From the NCBI RefSeq assembly GCF_000163295.1, contig NZ_GG700527.1, positions 138,271-202,270 on the forward strand: 64,000 bases of DNA. The letters are read 5' to 3'. Position 1 is the first letter of the stretch. Every line of letters begins with the position of its first letter. Shown here one piece after another: positions 1 to 9,204 of this stretch. A program made the position numbers and the translations under genes. The notes beneath the pieces were generated by a model. That model made no database searches and was not told where the DNA came from. It saw only the letters and a program-made list of their open reading frames with translations. The stretch is from Anaerococcus vaginalis ATCC 51170. Its GTDB lineage: Bacteria > Bacillota > Clostridia > Tissierellales > Peptoniphilaceae.

Positions 1-1
1 A

Positions 2-88
2 GTGAATTTTAAAAATATACAGTATTTTTATAGAGGTTCCTATAGTTCAAATAAAATAAATAAACTTGCAAAAAATTTAAAAAAATAA
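2..88 (+). CDS. C-terminal end of an unidentified upstream gene (partial)
   Basis: A frame that is open from base 2 runs 28 codons to a TAA at 86-88 and ends in a basic tail (KLAKNLKK). The 5' part lies outside the window, so the product cannot be identified. It is not the C-terminus of EF-Tu, which often precedes rpsJ. A hairpin begins six bases after the stop, as expected at the end of a transcription unit. The open frame is short and the region is AT-rich, so this is a weak call. Confidence 0.35.
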   Translation: MNFKNIQYFYRGSYSSNKINKLAKNLKK

Positions 89-94
89 ATTAAT

Positions 95-129
95 AAAAGG
101 TATAGACGATTTTGATGTCTACACCTTTT
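95..129. terminator. Hairpin terminator after the partial upstream gene
   Basis: AAAAGGTATAGAC (95-107) pairs with GTCTACACCTTTT (117-129) across a 9-base loop, with one A-C mismatch on the plus strand. Read from the minus strand the same position becomes a G-U pair and the stem is followed by a longer T-rich stretch. It could therefore act in both directions. Confidence 0.6.
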
Positions 130-309
130 ATTAATTTTCAAAACAAATACAACTTATAAGTACCAACCTAAATACAAAAGAAATTAAACAGACCTTAGGA
201 GCTTAGCTTATGTATTAATTTCACTTTGATAGTTGAAATTTGTTGTAGAAAAATTTTTTGATAAATTTTTACTCTCTGTTTTTATCTCCTATATATAAAG
301 TAAGAAATA

Positions 310-325
310 AAAATTTGCAAATTTT
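310..325. repeat. Perfect 16-bp palindrome in the region before the S10 operon
   Basis: AAAATTTGCAAATTTT at 310-325 is a perfect palindrome about 85 bp upstream of the rpsJ promoter. It could be an operator, but AT-rich palindromes are common by chance in such DNA. The rest of 130-405 shows no convincing gene. Confidence 0.3.
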
Positions 326-409
326 CACTTTGGCATATATAATAAAACGGATTGGTACAAAAATTATAAGAAAATGCTTGAAAATTTTTAAAAAAATTAG
401 GAAATTTAC

Positions 410-438
410 TTGATTTTTCTTATGAATTGTTGTATCAT
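410..438 (+). promoter_or_regulatory. Sigma-A-type promoter of the S10-spc-alpha operon
   Basis: A TTGATT box at 410-415 and a TATCAT box at 433-438 are separated by 17 bp, which predicts transcription starting near 445. It is the best promoter match in the 490 bp between the upstream terminator and rpsJ. No comparable promoter or intrinsic terminator was seen in the tightly packed genes up to secY, so it probably drives the whole ribosomal cluster. Confidence 0.6.
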
Positions 439-444
439 ATTTAA

Positions 445-583
445 GTGCTATGAAGTGGGAGGTTGCTTTCACACTAAGCCAGATGTGGAAGGTAATTTCC
501 ACCAAGCAAGCTAGAGAAAAATCTCTAGTGCTTTCCAAATATAATTAAACGCCCGGTAGGGTGGCACATCAAAAGGAGGAAAA
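445..583 (+). promoter_or_regulatory. Structured leader of the S10 operon with competing helices
   Basis: The roughly 140-nt leader contains a perfect GTGGAA/TTCCAC hairpin (485-490 with 497-502). It also has a 12-bp stem made of AAGCA (504-508) with TGCTT (529-533) and CTAGAGA (511-517) with TCTCTAG (522-528), with an AG bulge. TTGCTT at 463-468 can instead pair with AAGCAA at 504-509, so two folds are mutually exclusive. Ribosomal-protein leaders of this operon in Firmicutes are thought to bind L4. That assignment is inference here; the helices are seen directly. Confidence 0.5.
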
Positions 584-892
584 ATGGCTAATCAAAAGAT
601 AAGAATTAGACTAAGAGCGTATGATCATGAAATAATTGACAGCTCTGCAGAGAAAATCGTTGAAGCGGTAAAAAGATCAGGAGCAAAAGTAAGTGGACCT
701 ATTCCATTACCAACTGAAAAAGAAGTAATAACAATTCTTCGTGCGGTTCACAAATACAAAGACTCAAGAGAACAGTTTGAACAAAGAACACACAAAAGAT
801 TAATCGACATCATTGGACCAAATGCAAAAACTTTAGATTCTCTAAAGAAATTGAATTTACCAGCTGGTGTTGACATAGAAATAAAACTGTAA
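584..892 (+). CDS. rpsJ: 30S ribosomal protein S10
   Basis: This 102-residue protein has the usual S10 length and signatures, including an [10 protein letters not shown] start and the RTHKR segment that forms part of the long loop reaching into the 30S head. S10 also works with NusB in transcription antitermination. An AGGAGG at 574-579 precedes the ATG. It is the first gene of the operon and follows the structured leader, the usual position in Firmicutes. Confidence 0.98.
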   Translation: MANQKIRIRLRAYDHEIIDSSAEKIVEAVKRSGAKVSGPIPLPTEKEVITILRAVHKYKDSREQFEQRTHKRLIDIIGPNAKTLDSLKKLNLPAGVDIEIKL

Positions 893-957
893 TTAGAATG
901 ATTGAAGGTTTTCCAAATAATTTTGGATCAATCCGCTGTAATTAAGGAGGTACTCAA

Positions 958-1587
958 ATGAAGAGTATATTTACAACAAAAGTAGGCATGACTCAAGTCA
1001 TTGATGAAGATGGTGTTGTTACACCTGTAACTGTACTTAAAGCTGATGAGAATGTAATTGTTCAAGTTAAATCAGAAGAAGTTGATGGTTACAATTCAAT
1101 CCAAATCGGTTATCATGACAAAAAAGAAAAAAATGTAAAAAAACCTATCAAAGGACACTTTGACAAGGCTGGCGCTTCTTACAAAAGATTTTTAAGAGAA
1201 GTTAGACTTGATGAAAAATCTGAATTAAATCCTGGAGATACACTTAGTGTTGACCAATTTGAAGAAGGCGAATTAGTAGATATTACTGCTATTTCTAAAG
1301 GAAAAGGAACACAAGGTGCTATCAAAAGATGGAATTATGGAAGAGGACCAGCAAGCCACGGTTCTAAATCACACAGAGTAGCAGGTGCAAGAGCAGCAGG
1401 TTCTGATCCAGCTAGAGTGTTCAAAGGTAGAAAAGGCTCTGGAAAAATGGGACATGAACGTGTAACAGTTCAAAACCTAAAAGTTGTTAAAGTAAACACA
1501 GAAGACAGCTACATCCTAGTTAAAGGCGCAGTTCCAGGACCAAAAGGTGGACTTGTTCAAGTTAAACAAGCAACAAAGAGCCTATAA
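958..1587 (+). CDS. rplC: 50S ribosomal protein L3
   Basis: This 209-residue protein begins MKSIFTTKVGMTQ, the typical L3 start, and carries the KGKGTQGAIKRW region of the extension that reaches the peptidyl-transferase centre. L3 is a primary 23S-binding assembly protein. The 65-bp gap after rpsJ holds an inverted repeat, GATTGA (900-905) with TCAATC (928-933). That could be a processing or pausing hairpin. AAGGAGG precedes the start. Confidence 0.97.
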   Translation: MKSIFTTKVGMTQVIDEDGVVTPVTVLKADENVIVQVKSEEVDGYNSIQIGYHDKKEKNVKKPIKGHFDKAGASYKRFLREVRLDEKSELNPGDTLSVDQFEEGELVDITAISKGKGTQGAIKRWNYGRGPASHGSKSHRVAGARAAGSDPARVFKGRKGSGKMGHERVTVQNLKVVKVNTEDSYILVKGAVPGPKGGLVQVKQATKSL

Positions 1588-1600
1588 TAAGGAGGAATAA

Positions 1601-2224
1601 ATGCCTAAAGTAGAAGTTTTAAATATTAAAGGAGAAAATGTTGGTGAAATCGAGTTAAATGAAACTCTTTTTGCAGCAGAAATTGCTGAAACAGCTGTTT
1701 ATGATACAGTTAAAAACCAACTAGCTAATAAAAGACAAGGCACACAATCCGCTAAGACTCGTGCAGAAGTAAGAGGTGGTGGAAGAAAGCCATTTAGACA
1801 AAAAGGAACAGGTAGAGCTAGACAAGGATCTATAAGAGCTCCTCACTATACAGGTGGTGGAATTGTATTTGCACCAAAGCCAAGAGACTATAGCTACAAA
1901 ATTCCTAAGAAAATGAGAAGAAAAGCTCTTTACTCAGTTTTAACTTCAAAAGTAAATGATAATGAATTAATCGTACTTGATGAATTAAAACTTGATTCAT
2001 ACAAAACTAAAGAAGCTAATGAAATTTTAAATAACATTAATGCAAACAAAAAAGCTTATGTAGTTATTGCTGAAAATGATGACAAAGTTTATAGATCATT
2101 TAGAAACATTGAAGGATGCAATGTAGAAAAAGCGAACTTAATCAATGTATATGATCTTTTAAGACATGACAAACTTGTTATTACAAAAGATGCAATAAAC
2201 AAACTTGAGGAGGTATTTATATAA
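1601..2224 (+). CDS. rplD: 50S ribosomal protein L4
   Basis: This 207-residue L4 has the long internal loop near residues 45-95, rich in Gly, Arg and Lys (GGGRKPFRQKGTGRARQG), that lines the nascent-peptide exit tunnel next to L22. In many bacteria free L4 represses its own operon by binding the S10 leader, which fits the structured leader here. Its TAA overlaps the ATG of rplW by one base, suggesting translational coupling. Confidence 0.97.
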   Translation: MPKVEVLNIKGENVGEIELNETLFAAEIAETAVYDTVKNQLANKRQGTQSAKTRAEVRGGGRKPFRQKGTGRARQGSIRAPHYTGGGIVFAPKPRDYSYKIPKKMRRKALYSVLTSKVNDNELIVLDELKLDSYKTKEANEILNNINANKKAYVVIAENDDKVYRSFRNIEGCNVEKANLINVYDLLRHDKLVITKDAINKLEEVFI

Positions 2225-2517
2225 TGAAATCACCTTACGATATAGTAAAAAGACCAATAATTACTGAAAAAAGTATGGAATTAATTGAAGAAAATAAATA
2301 CACTTTTGAAGTAGACAAAAATGCAAATAAAGCAGAAATCAAACACGCAATCGAAACTATCTTTGAAGGAGTAAAAGTTAAAAAAGTAAGAACTTTAAAC
2401 TTTACTGGTAAAAAAGTTAGAACTAGATATGGTTATGGTAAAAAAGCTGATTGGAAAAAAGCTTACGTTACATTAACTGAAGATTCTGAAGCAATTGAAT
2501 ACTTCGACGGAATGTAG
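2224..2517 (+). CDS. rplW: 50S ribosomal protein L23
   Basis: The 97-residue L23 begins with the family pattern YDIVKRPIITEKS. It sits at the exit of the peptide tunnel and docks trigger factor and SRP. The conserved VRTLNFTGKK and the RYGYGKKADWKKAYVTL region of the C-terminal half are present. Translation probably couples to rplD through the one-base overlap; rplB follows 11 bp later. Confidence 0.97.
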   Translation: MKSPYDIVKRPIITEKSMELIEENKYTFEVDKNANKAEIKHAIETIFEGVKVKKVRTLNFTGKKVRTRYGYGKKADWKKAYVTLTEDSEAIEYFDGM

Positions 2518-2528
2518 GGAGGATTTAA

Positions 2529-3362
2529 ATGCCTATAAGAAAATTAAAACCAACATCAAACGGACACAGAAATATGTCTGTTATGACATACAGTGAAATT
2601 ACAAAAAAAGCACCAGAAAAATCTCTAACAACTGATTTAAGAAAATCAGGTGGAAGAAACAATACTGGTAGAATAACAGTTCGCCATAGAGGTGGTGGAG
2701 CTAAAAGAAAATATAGAATCATTGATTTCAAAAGAAACAAAGATAATATACCAGCAAGAGTAAAAGCTATTGAATATGATCCAAACAGATCAGCAAATAT
2801 TGCTCTTTTAGCTTATGCTGATGGAGAAAAAAGATATATACTTGCTCCAAGAAATTTAAAAGTTGGAGATGTAGTTGAAAGTGGAAAAGAAGCAGATATT
2901 AAACCAGGTAATGCACTTGAATTAAAAGATATTCCAGTAGGTACACAAATCCACAATATCGAACTTAAAGCAGGAAGAGGAGCAATCCTTGTAAGAAGTG
3001 CAGGAGTTTCTGCTCAACTTATGGCTAAAGAAGGAAGATTTGCAACAGTAAAATTACCAAGTGGCGAAACAAGACTAATCCACAATGATTGTAAAGCAAC
3101 AATCGGAATGGTTGGAAACATTGAACACGAATTAGTAAGAATTGGTAAAGCTGGAAAAACAAGATACTTGGGACAAAGACCACATGTTAGAGGATCAGCA
3201 ATGAACCCAGTAGACCATCCACACGGTGGTGGTGAAGGTAGAACACCAGTAGGAAGACCAGCACCATCAACACCATGGGGTAAACCAGCACTTGGTCTTA
3301 AAACAAGAAAAAAGAAAAATAAATCTTCTAAATATATAGTAAGAAGAAGAAACGAAAAATAG
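2529..3362 (+). CDS. rplB: 50S ribosomal protein L2
   Basis: This 277-residue L2 has the normal length and contains the [13 protein letters not shown] segment, whose histidine lies close to the peptidyl-transferase centre and is needed for subunit association. The [12 protein letters not shown] motif in the N-terminal domain is also intact. An AGGGAGG precedes the ATG, and rpsS follows 9 bp downstream. Confidence 0.98.
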   Translation: MPIRKLKPTSNGHRNMSVMTYSEITKKAPEKSLTTDLRKSGGRNNTGRITVRHRGGGAKRKYRIIDFKRNKDNIPARVKAIEYDPNRSANIALLAYADGEKRYILAPRNLKVGDVVESGKEADIKPGNALELKDIPVGTQIHNIELKAGRGAILVRSAGVSAQLMAKEGRFATVKLPSGETRLIHNDCKATIGMVGNIEHELVRIGKAGKTRYLGQRPHVRGSAMNPVDHPHGGGEGRTPVGRPAPSTPWGKPALGLKTRKKKNKSSKYIVRRRNEK

Positions 3363-3371
3363 GGGGATTTA

Positions 3372-3659
3372 ATGGCTAGATCACTAAAAAAAGGACCTTT
3401 TGTCGATGAACATTTAATGAAAAAAATTGAAGCATTAAATGAAAAAAATGACAAAAAGGTAGTTAAAACTTGGTCAAGACGTTCTACAATATTTCCTGAA
3501 TTTGTAGAACATACTATAGCAGTTCACGATGGTAGAAAGCATGTTCCAATATATATAACAGAAGATATGGTTGGACATAAACTTGGAGAGTTCGTTCCAA
3601 CAAGAACTTTCAAAGGCCATGCTAAAAAAGCAACAGAAATGAAATCAAAATTAAGTTAG
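3372..3659 (+). CDS. rpsS: 30S ribosomal protein S19
   Basis: A 95-residue S19 beginning [15 protein letters not shown], a nearly invariant start. It binds 16S rRNA in the 30S head with S13 and contacts the A-site region. The [23 protein letters not shown] core and the TRTFKGH tail are intact. It lies between rplB and rplV with a standard Shine-Dalgarno sequence. Confidence 0.98.
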   Translation: MARSLKKGPFVDEHLMKKIEALNEKNDKKVVKTWSRRSTIFPEFVEHTIAVHDGRKHVPIYITEDMVGHKLGEFVPTRTFKGHAKKATEMKSKLS

Positions 3660-3669
3660 GAGAGTATAA

Positions 3670-4017
3670 ATGGAAGTTAAAGCAACAGCTAAATATGTAA
3701 GAATATCTCCTCTTAAAGTTAATTATATATGTAGAGAAATTAGAGGTAAACAAGTAGACGAAGCACTTAATATTTTAAGATTTACAAACAAAAAAGGTGC
3801 TAGACTACTTTCAGATGTACTAAAAAGTGCAATAGCAAATGCAGAAAACAATAACGGATTATCTAGAGAAAATCTTATTGTTAAAAAAGCCTTCGCAAAC
3901 GACGCTCCAACTATGAAAAGATGGAGACCTAAGGCAAAGGGTGCAGCTTATCCAATCCTTAAGAGATCATCTCACATAGGCGTAGTTCTTACACAAGAAG
4001 AAGTAGAGGAGGCATAA
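3670..4017 (+). CDS. rplV: 50S ribosomal protein L22
   Basis: This 115-residue L22 has the family core ([10 protein letters not shown] near the start and [19 protein letters not shown] around residues 80-98). The second region is the beta-hairpin that projects into the peptide exit tunnel, where macrolides bind. No deletion is seen in that loop. Only two bases separate its stop from the rpsC ATG. Confidence 0.97.
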   Translation: MEVKATAKYVRISPLKVNYICREIRGKQVDEALNILRFTNKKGARLLSDVLKSAIANAENNNGLSRENLIVKKAFANDAPTMKRWRPKAKGAAYPILKRSSHIGVVLTQEEVEEA

Positions 4018-4019
4018 TA

Positions 4020-4745
4020 ATGGGTCAAAAAGTAAATCCTAAAGGTTTTAGAGTTGGCGTAATTAAAGAATGGGACTCTAAATGGTATGCAAATAAAAAA
4101 GACTTTTCTGAACTTTTAGTAGAAGATCATAAGATAAGAGAATTAGTTAAAAAAGAAGTTTACGATGCAGGAATTTCTGATATAGAAATTGAAAGAGCAG
4201 TAAATAACATAAAAGTTTCAGTTTACACCGGAAAACCAGGAATGGTAATCGGCAAGGGCGGAGCAGGAGTTGAAGAATTAAAGAAAAAAGTTGAAAAAAT
4301 CGCTCCTGGCAAAAGAGTAATAATAAACGTTGAAGAAATTAAAAACCAAGACGTTGATGCCCAATTAGTAGCTGAAAATATTGCAGCACAACTTGAGAAT
4401 CGTATCACATTTAGACGTGCTATGAAACAAGCAGTTCAAAGAACAATGAGAGCTGGAGCTGTAGGAATTAAAACACAAGTATCTGGTAGACTTGGTGGAG
4501 CTGATATGGCAAGAAGTGAAGGATACAACGAAGGAAAAGTACCACTTCAAACACTAAGAGCAGATGTTGATTATGGTTTTGCAGAAGCAGATACCCAATA
4601 CGGTAAAATCGGATGTAAAGTTTGGATAAACAGAGGAGAAGTTCTTCCTGGAGAAAAAGCAAAAAGAATTCCAGACATCAAACAACCAAAGCAAAACAGA
4701 AGAAATAAGAAAAGACGTCCAAATAGAAGAAATAACGATAGATAA
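4020..4745 (+). CDS. rpsC: 30S ribosomal protein S3
   Basis: This 241-residue S3 has an N-terminal [13 protein letters not shown] and a type II KH domain with the [11 protein letters not shown] loop near residues 75-85. The C-terminal domain ([18 protein letters not shown]) is followed by a tail rich in Arg, Lys and Asn. S3 lines the mRNA entry tunnel with S4 and S5 and contributes to helicase activity. The basic tail is somewhat extended. Confidence 0.97.
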   Translation: MGQKVNPKGFRVGVIKEWDSKWYANKKDFSELLVEDHKIRELVKKEVYDAGISDIEIERAVNNIKVSVYTGKPGMVIGKGGAGVEELKKKVEKIAPGKRVIINVEEIKNQDVDAQLVAENIAAQLENRITFRRAMKQAVQRTMRAGAVGIKTQVSGRLGGADMARSEGYNEGKVPLQTLRADVDYGFAEADTQYGKIGCKVWINRGEVLPGEKAKRIPDIKQPKQNRRNKKRRPNRRNNDR

Positions 4746-4774
4746 GACTATTATCTCAAGGAGGAAACAAGATT

Positions 4775-5206
4775 ATGTTAATGCCTAAAAGAGTAAAATA
4801 TCGTAGACAACATAGAGGAAGAATGAAAGGTAAAGCCCAAAAAGGCAATACACTTTCTTATGGTGAATACGGATTACAATCACTTGGTAGCACATGGCTT
4901 ACAGCAAACCAAATAGAGGCTGCAAGACGTGCTATGACAAGATATATAAAAAGAGGCGGAAATATTTGGATAAAAGTATTTCCAGATAAACCAGTATCAA
5001 AGAAGCCAGCAGAAGTAAGAATGGGATCTGGTAAAGGTGCTCCAGAATATTGGGTAGCAGTAGTAAAACCAGGTAGAATGTTGTTTGAGATGAGTGGAGT
5101 AAGCGAAGAAGTAGCAAGAGAAGCTATGAGACTTGCAGCCCAAAAACTACCAATCAAAACAAAATTCGTAAAAAGGCTTGAGGTCAAAGAAGTGGAGGAA
5201 GCTTAA
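4775..5206 (+). CDS. rplP: 50S ribosomal protein L16
   Basis: The 143-residue L16 starts [11 protein letters not shown], matching the common Firmicutes form. The ATG at 4775 lies 10 nt after AGGAGG (4759-4764), so I prefer it to the in-frame ATG at 4781. The [18 protein letters not shown] segment, which contacts the A-site tRNA elbow region of 23S rRNA, is intact. The stop overlaps the rpmC start by one base (TAATG). Confidence 0.96.
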   Translation: MLMPKRVKYRRQHRGRMKGKAQKGNTLSYGEYGLQSLGSTWLTANQIEAARRAMTRYIKRGGNIWIKVFPDKPVSKKPAEVRMGSGKGAPEYWVAVVKPGRMLFEMSGVSEEVAREAMRLAAQKLPIKTKFVKRLEVKEVEEA

Positions 5207-5412
5207 TGAAAGCAGTAGAAATCAGAAAATTAAGTGAAAGCGAATTAAATAAAAAACTTTTCGATTTACAATCTGAATTATTTAATCTTCGTTTCCAAAT
5301 GGCTACAGGTCAACTTGAAAACCCAGCTGCTATTGGAAATGTTAAAAAAGATATAGCTAGAGTAAAAACAATCCAAACAGAGAGAAAGCTCAATATAAAT
5401 AAGGAGGCTTAA
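5206..5412 (+). CDS. rpmC: 50S ribosomal protein L29
   Basis: A 68-residue, two-helix L29 with the signature [21 protein letters not shown] in its central region. It sits near the tunnel exit beside L23. It overlaps rplP by one base, and its last codons (aag gag gct) double as the Shine-Dalgarno sequence for rpsQ. The two genes are therefore translationally linked. Confidence 0.96.
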   Translation: MKAVEIRKLSESELNKKLFDLQSELFNLRFQMATGQLENPAAIGNVKKDIARVKTIQTERKLNINKEA

Positions 5413-5416
5413 CTTG

Positions 5417-5677
5417 ATGGAAAGAAATAGTAGAAGATCCGTTCAAGGAGTAGTTGTATCAGATAAGATGGATAAAACAATCACAGTAAAAGTTGAAACA
5501 AAAATCCAACACCCTGTATACAAGAAAAGATTAAAAGTAAGTAAGAAATATAAAGCTCACGATGAGAACAATGAAGCTAGAGTTGGCGATACAGTAACAA
5601 TAATGGAAACTAGACCATTAGCAAAGACAAAAAGATGGAGACTAGTTAAAATTAACGAAACTGCGGTTCGTGCTTAA
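5417..5677 (+). CDS. rpsQ: 30S ribosomal protein S17
   Basis: The S17 frame can start at a TTG at 5414 or at the ATG at 5417. The ATG is better placed after AAGGAGG (5401-5407) and gives the family-typical [11 protein letters not shown] start and 86 residues. The OB-fold core with [14 protein letters not shown] and [13 protein letters not shown] is intact. S17 is a primary 16S-binding protein of the 30S body. Confidence 0.96.
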   Translation: MERNSRRSVQGVVVSDKMDKTITVKVETKIQHPVYKKRLKVSKKYKAHDENNEARVGDTVTIMETRPLAKTKRWRLVKINETAVRA

Positions 5678-5696
5678 TTAGGTAAAGGAGATTATT

Positions 5697-6065
5697 ATGA
5701 TACAACAAGAATCTCGTATGAGAGTAGCAGATAACTCCGGAGCAAGAGAACTTTCAGTTATCAAAGTTCTTGGAGGAGCCGGAAGAAGATACGCAAACAT
5801 TGGGGATATAGTTACATGTTCAGTAAAAAGTGCAACACCCGGTGGAGCGGTAAAAAAAGGTGAAGTTGTAAAAGCTGTTATAGTAAGAACTTCAAGAGGA
5901 GTTAAAAGAAGCGATGGATCATATATAAAATTTGATGACAACGCTGCTGTAATAGTAAAAGATGACAAATCACCTGTAGGAACTCGTATATTCGGGCCAG
6001 TAACAAGAGAACTTCGTCATGAAGGATTCATGAGAATTATCTCACTTGCACCGGAAGTATTATAG
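5697..6065 (+). CDS. rplN: 50S ribosomal protein L14
   Basis: A 122-residue L14, the standard length, with the N-terminal [16 protein letters not shown] and the conserved C-terminal [10 protein letters not shown] region. L14 forms inter-subunit bridges and is the docking site of the silencing factor RsfS. It is the first gene of the spc segment but is joined to rpsQ by only 19 bp without any visible promoter. Confidence 0.98.
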   Translation: MIQQESRMRVADNSGARELSVIKVLGGAGRRYANIGDIVTCSVKSATPGGAVKKGEVVKAVIVRTSRGVKRSDGSYIKFDDNAAVIVKDDKSPVGTRIFGPVTRELRHEGFMRIISLAPEVL

Positions 6066-6074
6066 GAGGATTAA

Positions 6075-6383
6075 ATGCATATTAAAAAAGGCGATAAGGT
6101 CCAAGTAATATCAGGTGAATACAAAGGACACGTAGGAGAAGTTATTAAAGCATTTCCTAAGGAAAATAGAGTAATAGTTGAAGGTGCAAACATTCAAACT
6201 AAACACCAAAAAGCAAGACAAATGGGAGAAGAAAGTGGAAGATTTGAAAGAGAAGGAAAAATCTCAGCATCAAAAGTTCTACTATACTCAGAAAGCTTGA
6301 AAAAAGGTGTAAGAACATCAACTGAAATAATCGATGGAAAAAAAGTTAGAGTTTGCAAAAAAACTGACGAAAAATTCGATTAG
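6075..6383 (+). CDS. rplX: 50S ribosomal protein L24
   Basis: This 102-residue L24 begins with a KOW motif ([19 protein letters not shown]). It initiates 50S assembly by binding the 5' domain of 23S rRNA. Length and order (rplN-rplX-rplE) are normal. The C-terminal lysine-rich stretch [11 protein letters not shown] differs little from other Firmicutes. Confidence 0.97.
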   Translation: MHIKKGDKVQVISGEYKGHVGEVIKAFPKENRVIVEGANIQTKHQKARQMGEESGRFEREGKISASKVLLYSESLKKGVRTSTEIIDGKKVRVCKKTDEKFD

Positions 6384-6400
6384 ATCCAAAAGGAGTAATT

Positions 6401-6943
6401 ATGACAAGTAGATTAAAAGAAAAATATAAATCAGAAGTTGTTAAAGGACTTGTGGATCAATTCGGTTATGAAAACTTAATGCAAGTACCAAAACTTGAAA
6501 AAATTGTTATAAATATCGGACTTGGTGAAGCTAAAGATAACAAAAACATTTTAAACAAGGCAAAAAATGAACTTGCACTTATTACAGGTCAACAACCAAT
6601 TGAAATAAAAGCAAAAAAATCTGTATCAAACTTCAAACTAAGAGAAGGCCAACCAATAGGTACAAAGGTAACTCTTAGAGGAGAAAAAATGTATGATTTC
6701 ATGGATAAATTAATTTCAATTTCTCTACCAAGAGTTAGAGACTTCAGAGGAATTAATCCAAATTCATTTGATGGAAGAGGAAATTATTCATTAGGAATCA
6801 AGGAACAATTAATATTCCCAGAAATTAACTATGATGATGTTGATTTCTTACATGGTATGGATATTACATTTGTAACAACAGCAGAAACTGATGAAGAAGC
6901 TAAAGCATTCTTAACATTAATGGGAATGCCTTACAGAAAATAA
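6401..6943 (+). CDS. rplE: 50S ribosomal protein L5
   Basis: A 180-residue L5 with the conserved [11 protein letters not shown], the P-loop contact region [18 protein letters not shown] and the closing motif [16 protein letters not shown]. It binds 5S rRNA together with L18 and contacts P-site tRNA. The spacing to rpsZ is 11 bp. Confidence 0.98.
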   Translation: MTSRLKEKYKSEVVKGLVDQFGYENLMQVPKLEKIVINIGLGEAKDNKNILNKAKNELALITGQQPIEIKAKKSVSNFKLREGQPIGTKVTLRGEKMYDFMDKLISISLPRVRDFRGINPNSFDGRGNYSLGIKEQLIFPEINYDDVDFLHGMDITFVTTAETDEEAKAFLTLMGMPYRK

Positions 6944-6954
6944 AGGAGCAAAAA

Positions 6955-7140
6955 ATGGCAAAAAAGTCAATGATTGCGAAACAAAAAAGAAAGCCAAAAT
7001 ATAGTACAAGAGCATATTCAAGATGCAAGATTTGTGGAAGACCACATTCTGTATTAAGAAAATACGGTATTTGCCGTGTATGCTTTAGAGAGCTCGCAAA
7101 CAAAGGTGAAATTCCTGGAGTAAGAAAAGCAAGCTGGTAA
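6955..7140 (+). CDS. rpsZ: 30S ribosomal protein S14, zinc-binding short form
   Basis: At 61 residues this is the short type Z S14. It has a zinc ribbon formed by C24, C27, C40 and C43 (CKIC and CRVC). Low-GC Gram-positives often also carry a cysteine-free S14 paralogue used under zinc starvation; none is in this window. The C-terminal PGVRKASW is the invariant S14 ending. It follows rplE with a clear Shine-Dalgarno sequence. Confidence 0.98.
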   Translation: MAKKSMIAKQKRKPKYSTRAYSRCKICGRPHSVLRKYGICRVCFRELANKGEIPGVRKASW

Positions 7141-7158
7141 GTTAGGAGGAAAATAATT

Positions 7159-7554
7159 ATGATGACAGATCCAATTGCGGATATGCTAACAAGAATAAGA
7201 AATGGTAACAAAGCTAATCATTTATCTGTAAGCTTACCATCTTCTAATGAGAAACGTGCTATTGCTCAAATTCTATTAGACGAAGGTTACATCAAAGGAT
7301 TTGATGTAGAAGAAGACAATAAGCAAGGTATTCTTACAATAGACTTAAAATACGCAGAAGAAGGCGAAAAAGTTATATCAGGACTTAGAAGAATTTCTAA
7401 ACCAGGATTAAGAGTTTATGTAAAAGCAAATGAAGTACCAAAAGTTTTAGATGGACTTGGAATTGCAATAATCTCAACATCAAAAGGACTATTAACAGAT
7501 AAAGCTGCAAGAGAGGCAAATGTCGGCGGCGAAGTTATGTGTTATGTATGGTAA
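7159..7554 (+). CDS. rpsH: 30S ribosomal protein S8
   Basis: This 131-residue S8 starts [16 protein letters not shown]. An AGGAGG at 7144-7149 suits the first ATG, and the second ATG at 7162 is also possible. The C-terminal [19 protein letters not shown] contains the residues that bind 16S helix 21. In E. coli S8 is the repressor of the spc operon; no matching target is obvious here. Confidence 0.97.
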   Translation: MMTDPIADMLTRIRNGNKANHLSVSLPSSNEKRAIAQILLDEGYIKGFDVEEDNKQGILTIDLKYAEEGEKVISGLRRISKPGLRVYVKANEVPKVLDGLGIAIISTSKGLLTDKAAREANVGGEVMCYVW

Positions 7555-7564
7555 GGAGGAATAA

Positions 7565-8104
7565 ATGTCAAGAATAGGTAAAAAACCAATTGAAATCCCT
7601 TCTGGAGTAACTATTGATGTTAAAGACAATTTGGTTACAGTTAAAGGACCAAAAGGTGAAGATTCTCAATTAGTATCAAAAAACTTGAAACTTGAACAAG
7701 AAGAAAACGAGTTATTAGTAATGACTTCTGAAAATCCTACAAAAATCGAAAACCAAGAACATGGTCTTTACAGATCATTAATTGCTAATATGGTTTTGGG
7801 AGTAACAGAAGGTTATCAAAAAACTCTTCAAATAGAAGGAACAGGATATAGAGCCCAAAAACAAGGTAAAACCCTAGTAATGAATCTAGGATTTTCACAC
7901 CAAGTTAAAATGGACGATCCTGAAGGAATTGAAGTAGAAGTTCCTAACGATAGAACTATCGTAGTAAAAGGAATCAATAAACAACTTGTTGGACAATATG
8001 CAGCAAACATCAGAAACTGGAGAAAACCTGAACCATATAAAGGAAAAGGAATCCGTTATGAAGGTGAGCATATTAGAAGAAAAGTTGGTAAGACAGGTAA
8101 GTAG
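7565..8104 (+). CDS. rplF: 50S ribosomal protein L6
   Basis: A 179-residue L6 with the usual MSRIGKKPIEIP start, two related halves, and the C-terminal motif EPYKGKGIRYEGEHIRRKVGKTGK (residues about 153-176) that binds near the sarcin-ricin loop. Order and spacing are standard; rplR follows after 9 bp. Confidence 0.98.
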   Translation: MSRIGKKPIEIPSGVTIDVKDNLVTVKGPKGEDSQLVSKNLKLEQEENELLVMTSENPTKIENQEHGLYRSLIANMVLGVTEGYQKTLQIEGTGYRAQKQGKTLVMNLGFSHQVKMDDPEGIEVEVPNDRTIVVKGINKQLVGQYAANIRNWRKPEPYKGKGIRYEGEHIRRKVGKTGK

Positions 8105-8113
8105 GGGGCAATA

Positions 8114-8479
8114 ATGGCTAAAAAAACAAAAGAGCAAAGATTAAAAACTCGTAAATATAGAGTTAGAAATAAAGTCAGTGGAACTGCTCAAAAACCAAGA
8201 CTTAGTGTCTACAAATCAAATACTAATATATACGCACAATTAATAGATGACGATGCACAAGTAACACTTGCAAGTGCAAATACATTACAAAAAGAAGTAA
8301 ACGAAGGTTTAGAAAATTGTGCAAATATAGAAGCTGCCACAAAAGTTGGCGAAATGATAGCAAAAGTTGCACTTGATAAAGGAATCGAAGAGGTTGTTTT
8401 TGATAGAAACGGATATCTTTATCACGGAAAAGTAAAAGCCCTAGCTGAAGCAGCAAGAGAAAATGGTCTTAAGTTTTAA
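8114..8479 (+). CDS. rplR: 50S ribosomal protein L18
   Basis: This 121-residue L18 has the basic N-terminus that binds 5S rRNA, the [18 protein letters not shown] motif, and the closing [23 protein letters not shown] region. It works with L5 and L25-type proteins in the central protuberance. The Shine-Dalgarno sequence (GGGGG) is a little weaker than that of its neighbours. Confidence 0.97.
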   Translation: MAKKTKEQRLKTRKYRVRNKVSGTAQKPRLSVYKSNTNIYAQLIDDDAQVTLASANTLQKEVNEGLENCANIEAATKVGEMIAKVALDKGIEEVVFDRNGYLYHGKVKALAEAARENGLKF

Positions 8480-8494
8480 CGAGGGAGGATTTAG

Positions 8495-9001
8495 ATGTAT
8501 TTATTAAAACAAGATGTAGACAAACTAAACCTCGAAGATAGAGTAGTTAGTATAAATAGAGTTGCAAAAACTGTAAAAGGTGGACGTAACATGAGATTTG
8601 CTGCCCTAGTGGTAGTAGGAGATCAAAATGGACATGTAGGAGTAGGAACAGGAAAAGCTACAGAAGTTCCTGAAGCTATAAGAAAAGCAACAGAAGATGG
8701 AAAAAAACACATGGTTACAGTTCCTATAGTAAACACTACAGTTCCACACAGAATATTGGCAAACAAAGGTGCAGGATCTGTACTATTAATGCCAGCTAAA
8801 GAAGGTACAGGAATCATAGCTGGTGGACCAGTTCGTGCTATCTGTGAACTTGCAGGATACAAGGACATCAGAGCTAAAAACTTAGGTTCATCAAATCCAA
8901 AAAATATCATTAATGCTTGCTTAAAAGCTTTTGCTTCTATGAAAACAGTAGAAGAAGTTGCAAGATTACGTGGTAAATCAATAGAAGAATTCGATTATTA
9001 A
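8495..9001 (+). CDS. rpsE: 30S ribosomal protein S5
   Basis: The 168-residue S5 contains the double-stranded-RNA-binding N domain ([23 protein letters not shown]) and the C domain with [18 protein letters not shown]. These line the mRNA entry channel and influence decoding fidelity. The spectinomycin-linked loop (around VKGGRNMRF) looks wild type. Confidence 0.98.
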   Translation: MYLLKQDVDKLNLEDRVVSINRVAKTVKGGRNMRFAALVVVGDQNGHVGVGTGKATEVPEAIRKATEDGKKHMVTVPIVNTTVPHRILANKGAGSVLLMPAKEGTGIIAGGPVRAICELAGYKDIRAKNLGSSNPKNIINACLKAFASMKTVEEVARLRGKSIEEFDY

Positions 9002-9011
9002 GGAGTATTCT

Positions 9012-9194
9012 ATGGCAAAAGTTGAAATTAAATTAAAAAAATCCTTCATAGGCAGAAAAGACGATCAAATAGCTACAGCAAAAGCACTAGGTCTTAGAAA
9101 GATTGGTCAAACAGTAGTTAGAGAAGACAATTCTGCATTAAGAGGAATGATAAACAAAATTCCATTTATGTTGGAAGTTAAAGAATTAAGCTAG
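9012..9194 (+). CDS. rpmD: 50S ribosomal protein L30
   Basis: A 60-residue L30 of the short bacterial type, with [22 protein letters not shown] in its first half and a closing FMLEVKE. It lies between rpsE and rplO, its normal place. The gene is preceded by AAGGAG and its stop is followed at once by the AGGAGG of rplO. Confidence 0.96.
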   Translation: MAKVEIKLKKSFIGRKDDQIATAKALGLRKIGQTVVREDNSALRGMINKIPFMLEVKELS

Positions 9195-9204
9195 GAGGTG
9201 TAAA

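Noticed and set aside
269..538. Minus-strand open frame of 89 codons upstream of rpsJ
   Set aside because: It would start at TTG without a ribosome-binding site and lies across the rpsJ promoter and leader hairpins. The translation is a low-complexity hydrophobic string.
3014..3454. Minus-strand frame of 146 codons inside rplB/rpsS
   Set aside because: It is the complement of two well-conserved ribosomal genes, has no Shine-Dalgarno sequence, and matches no family I know.
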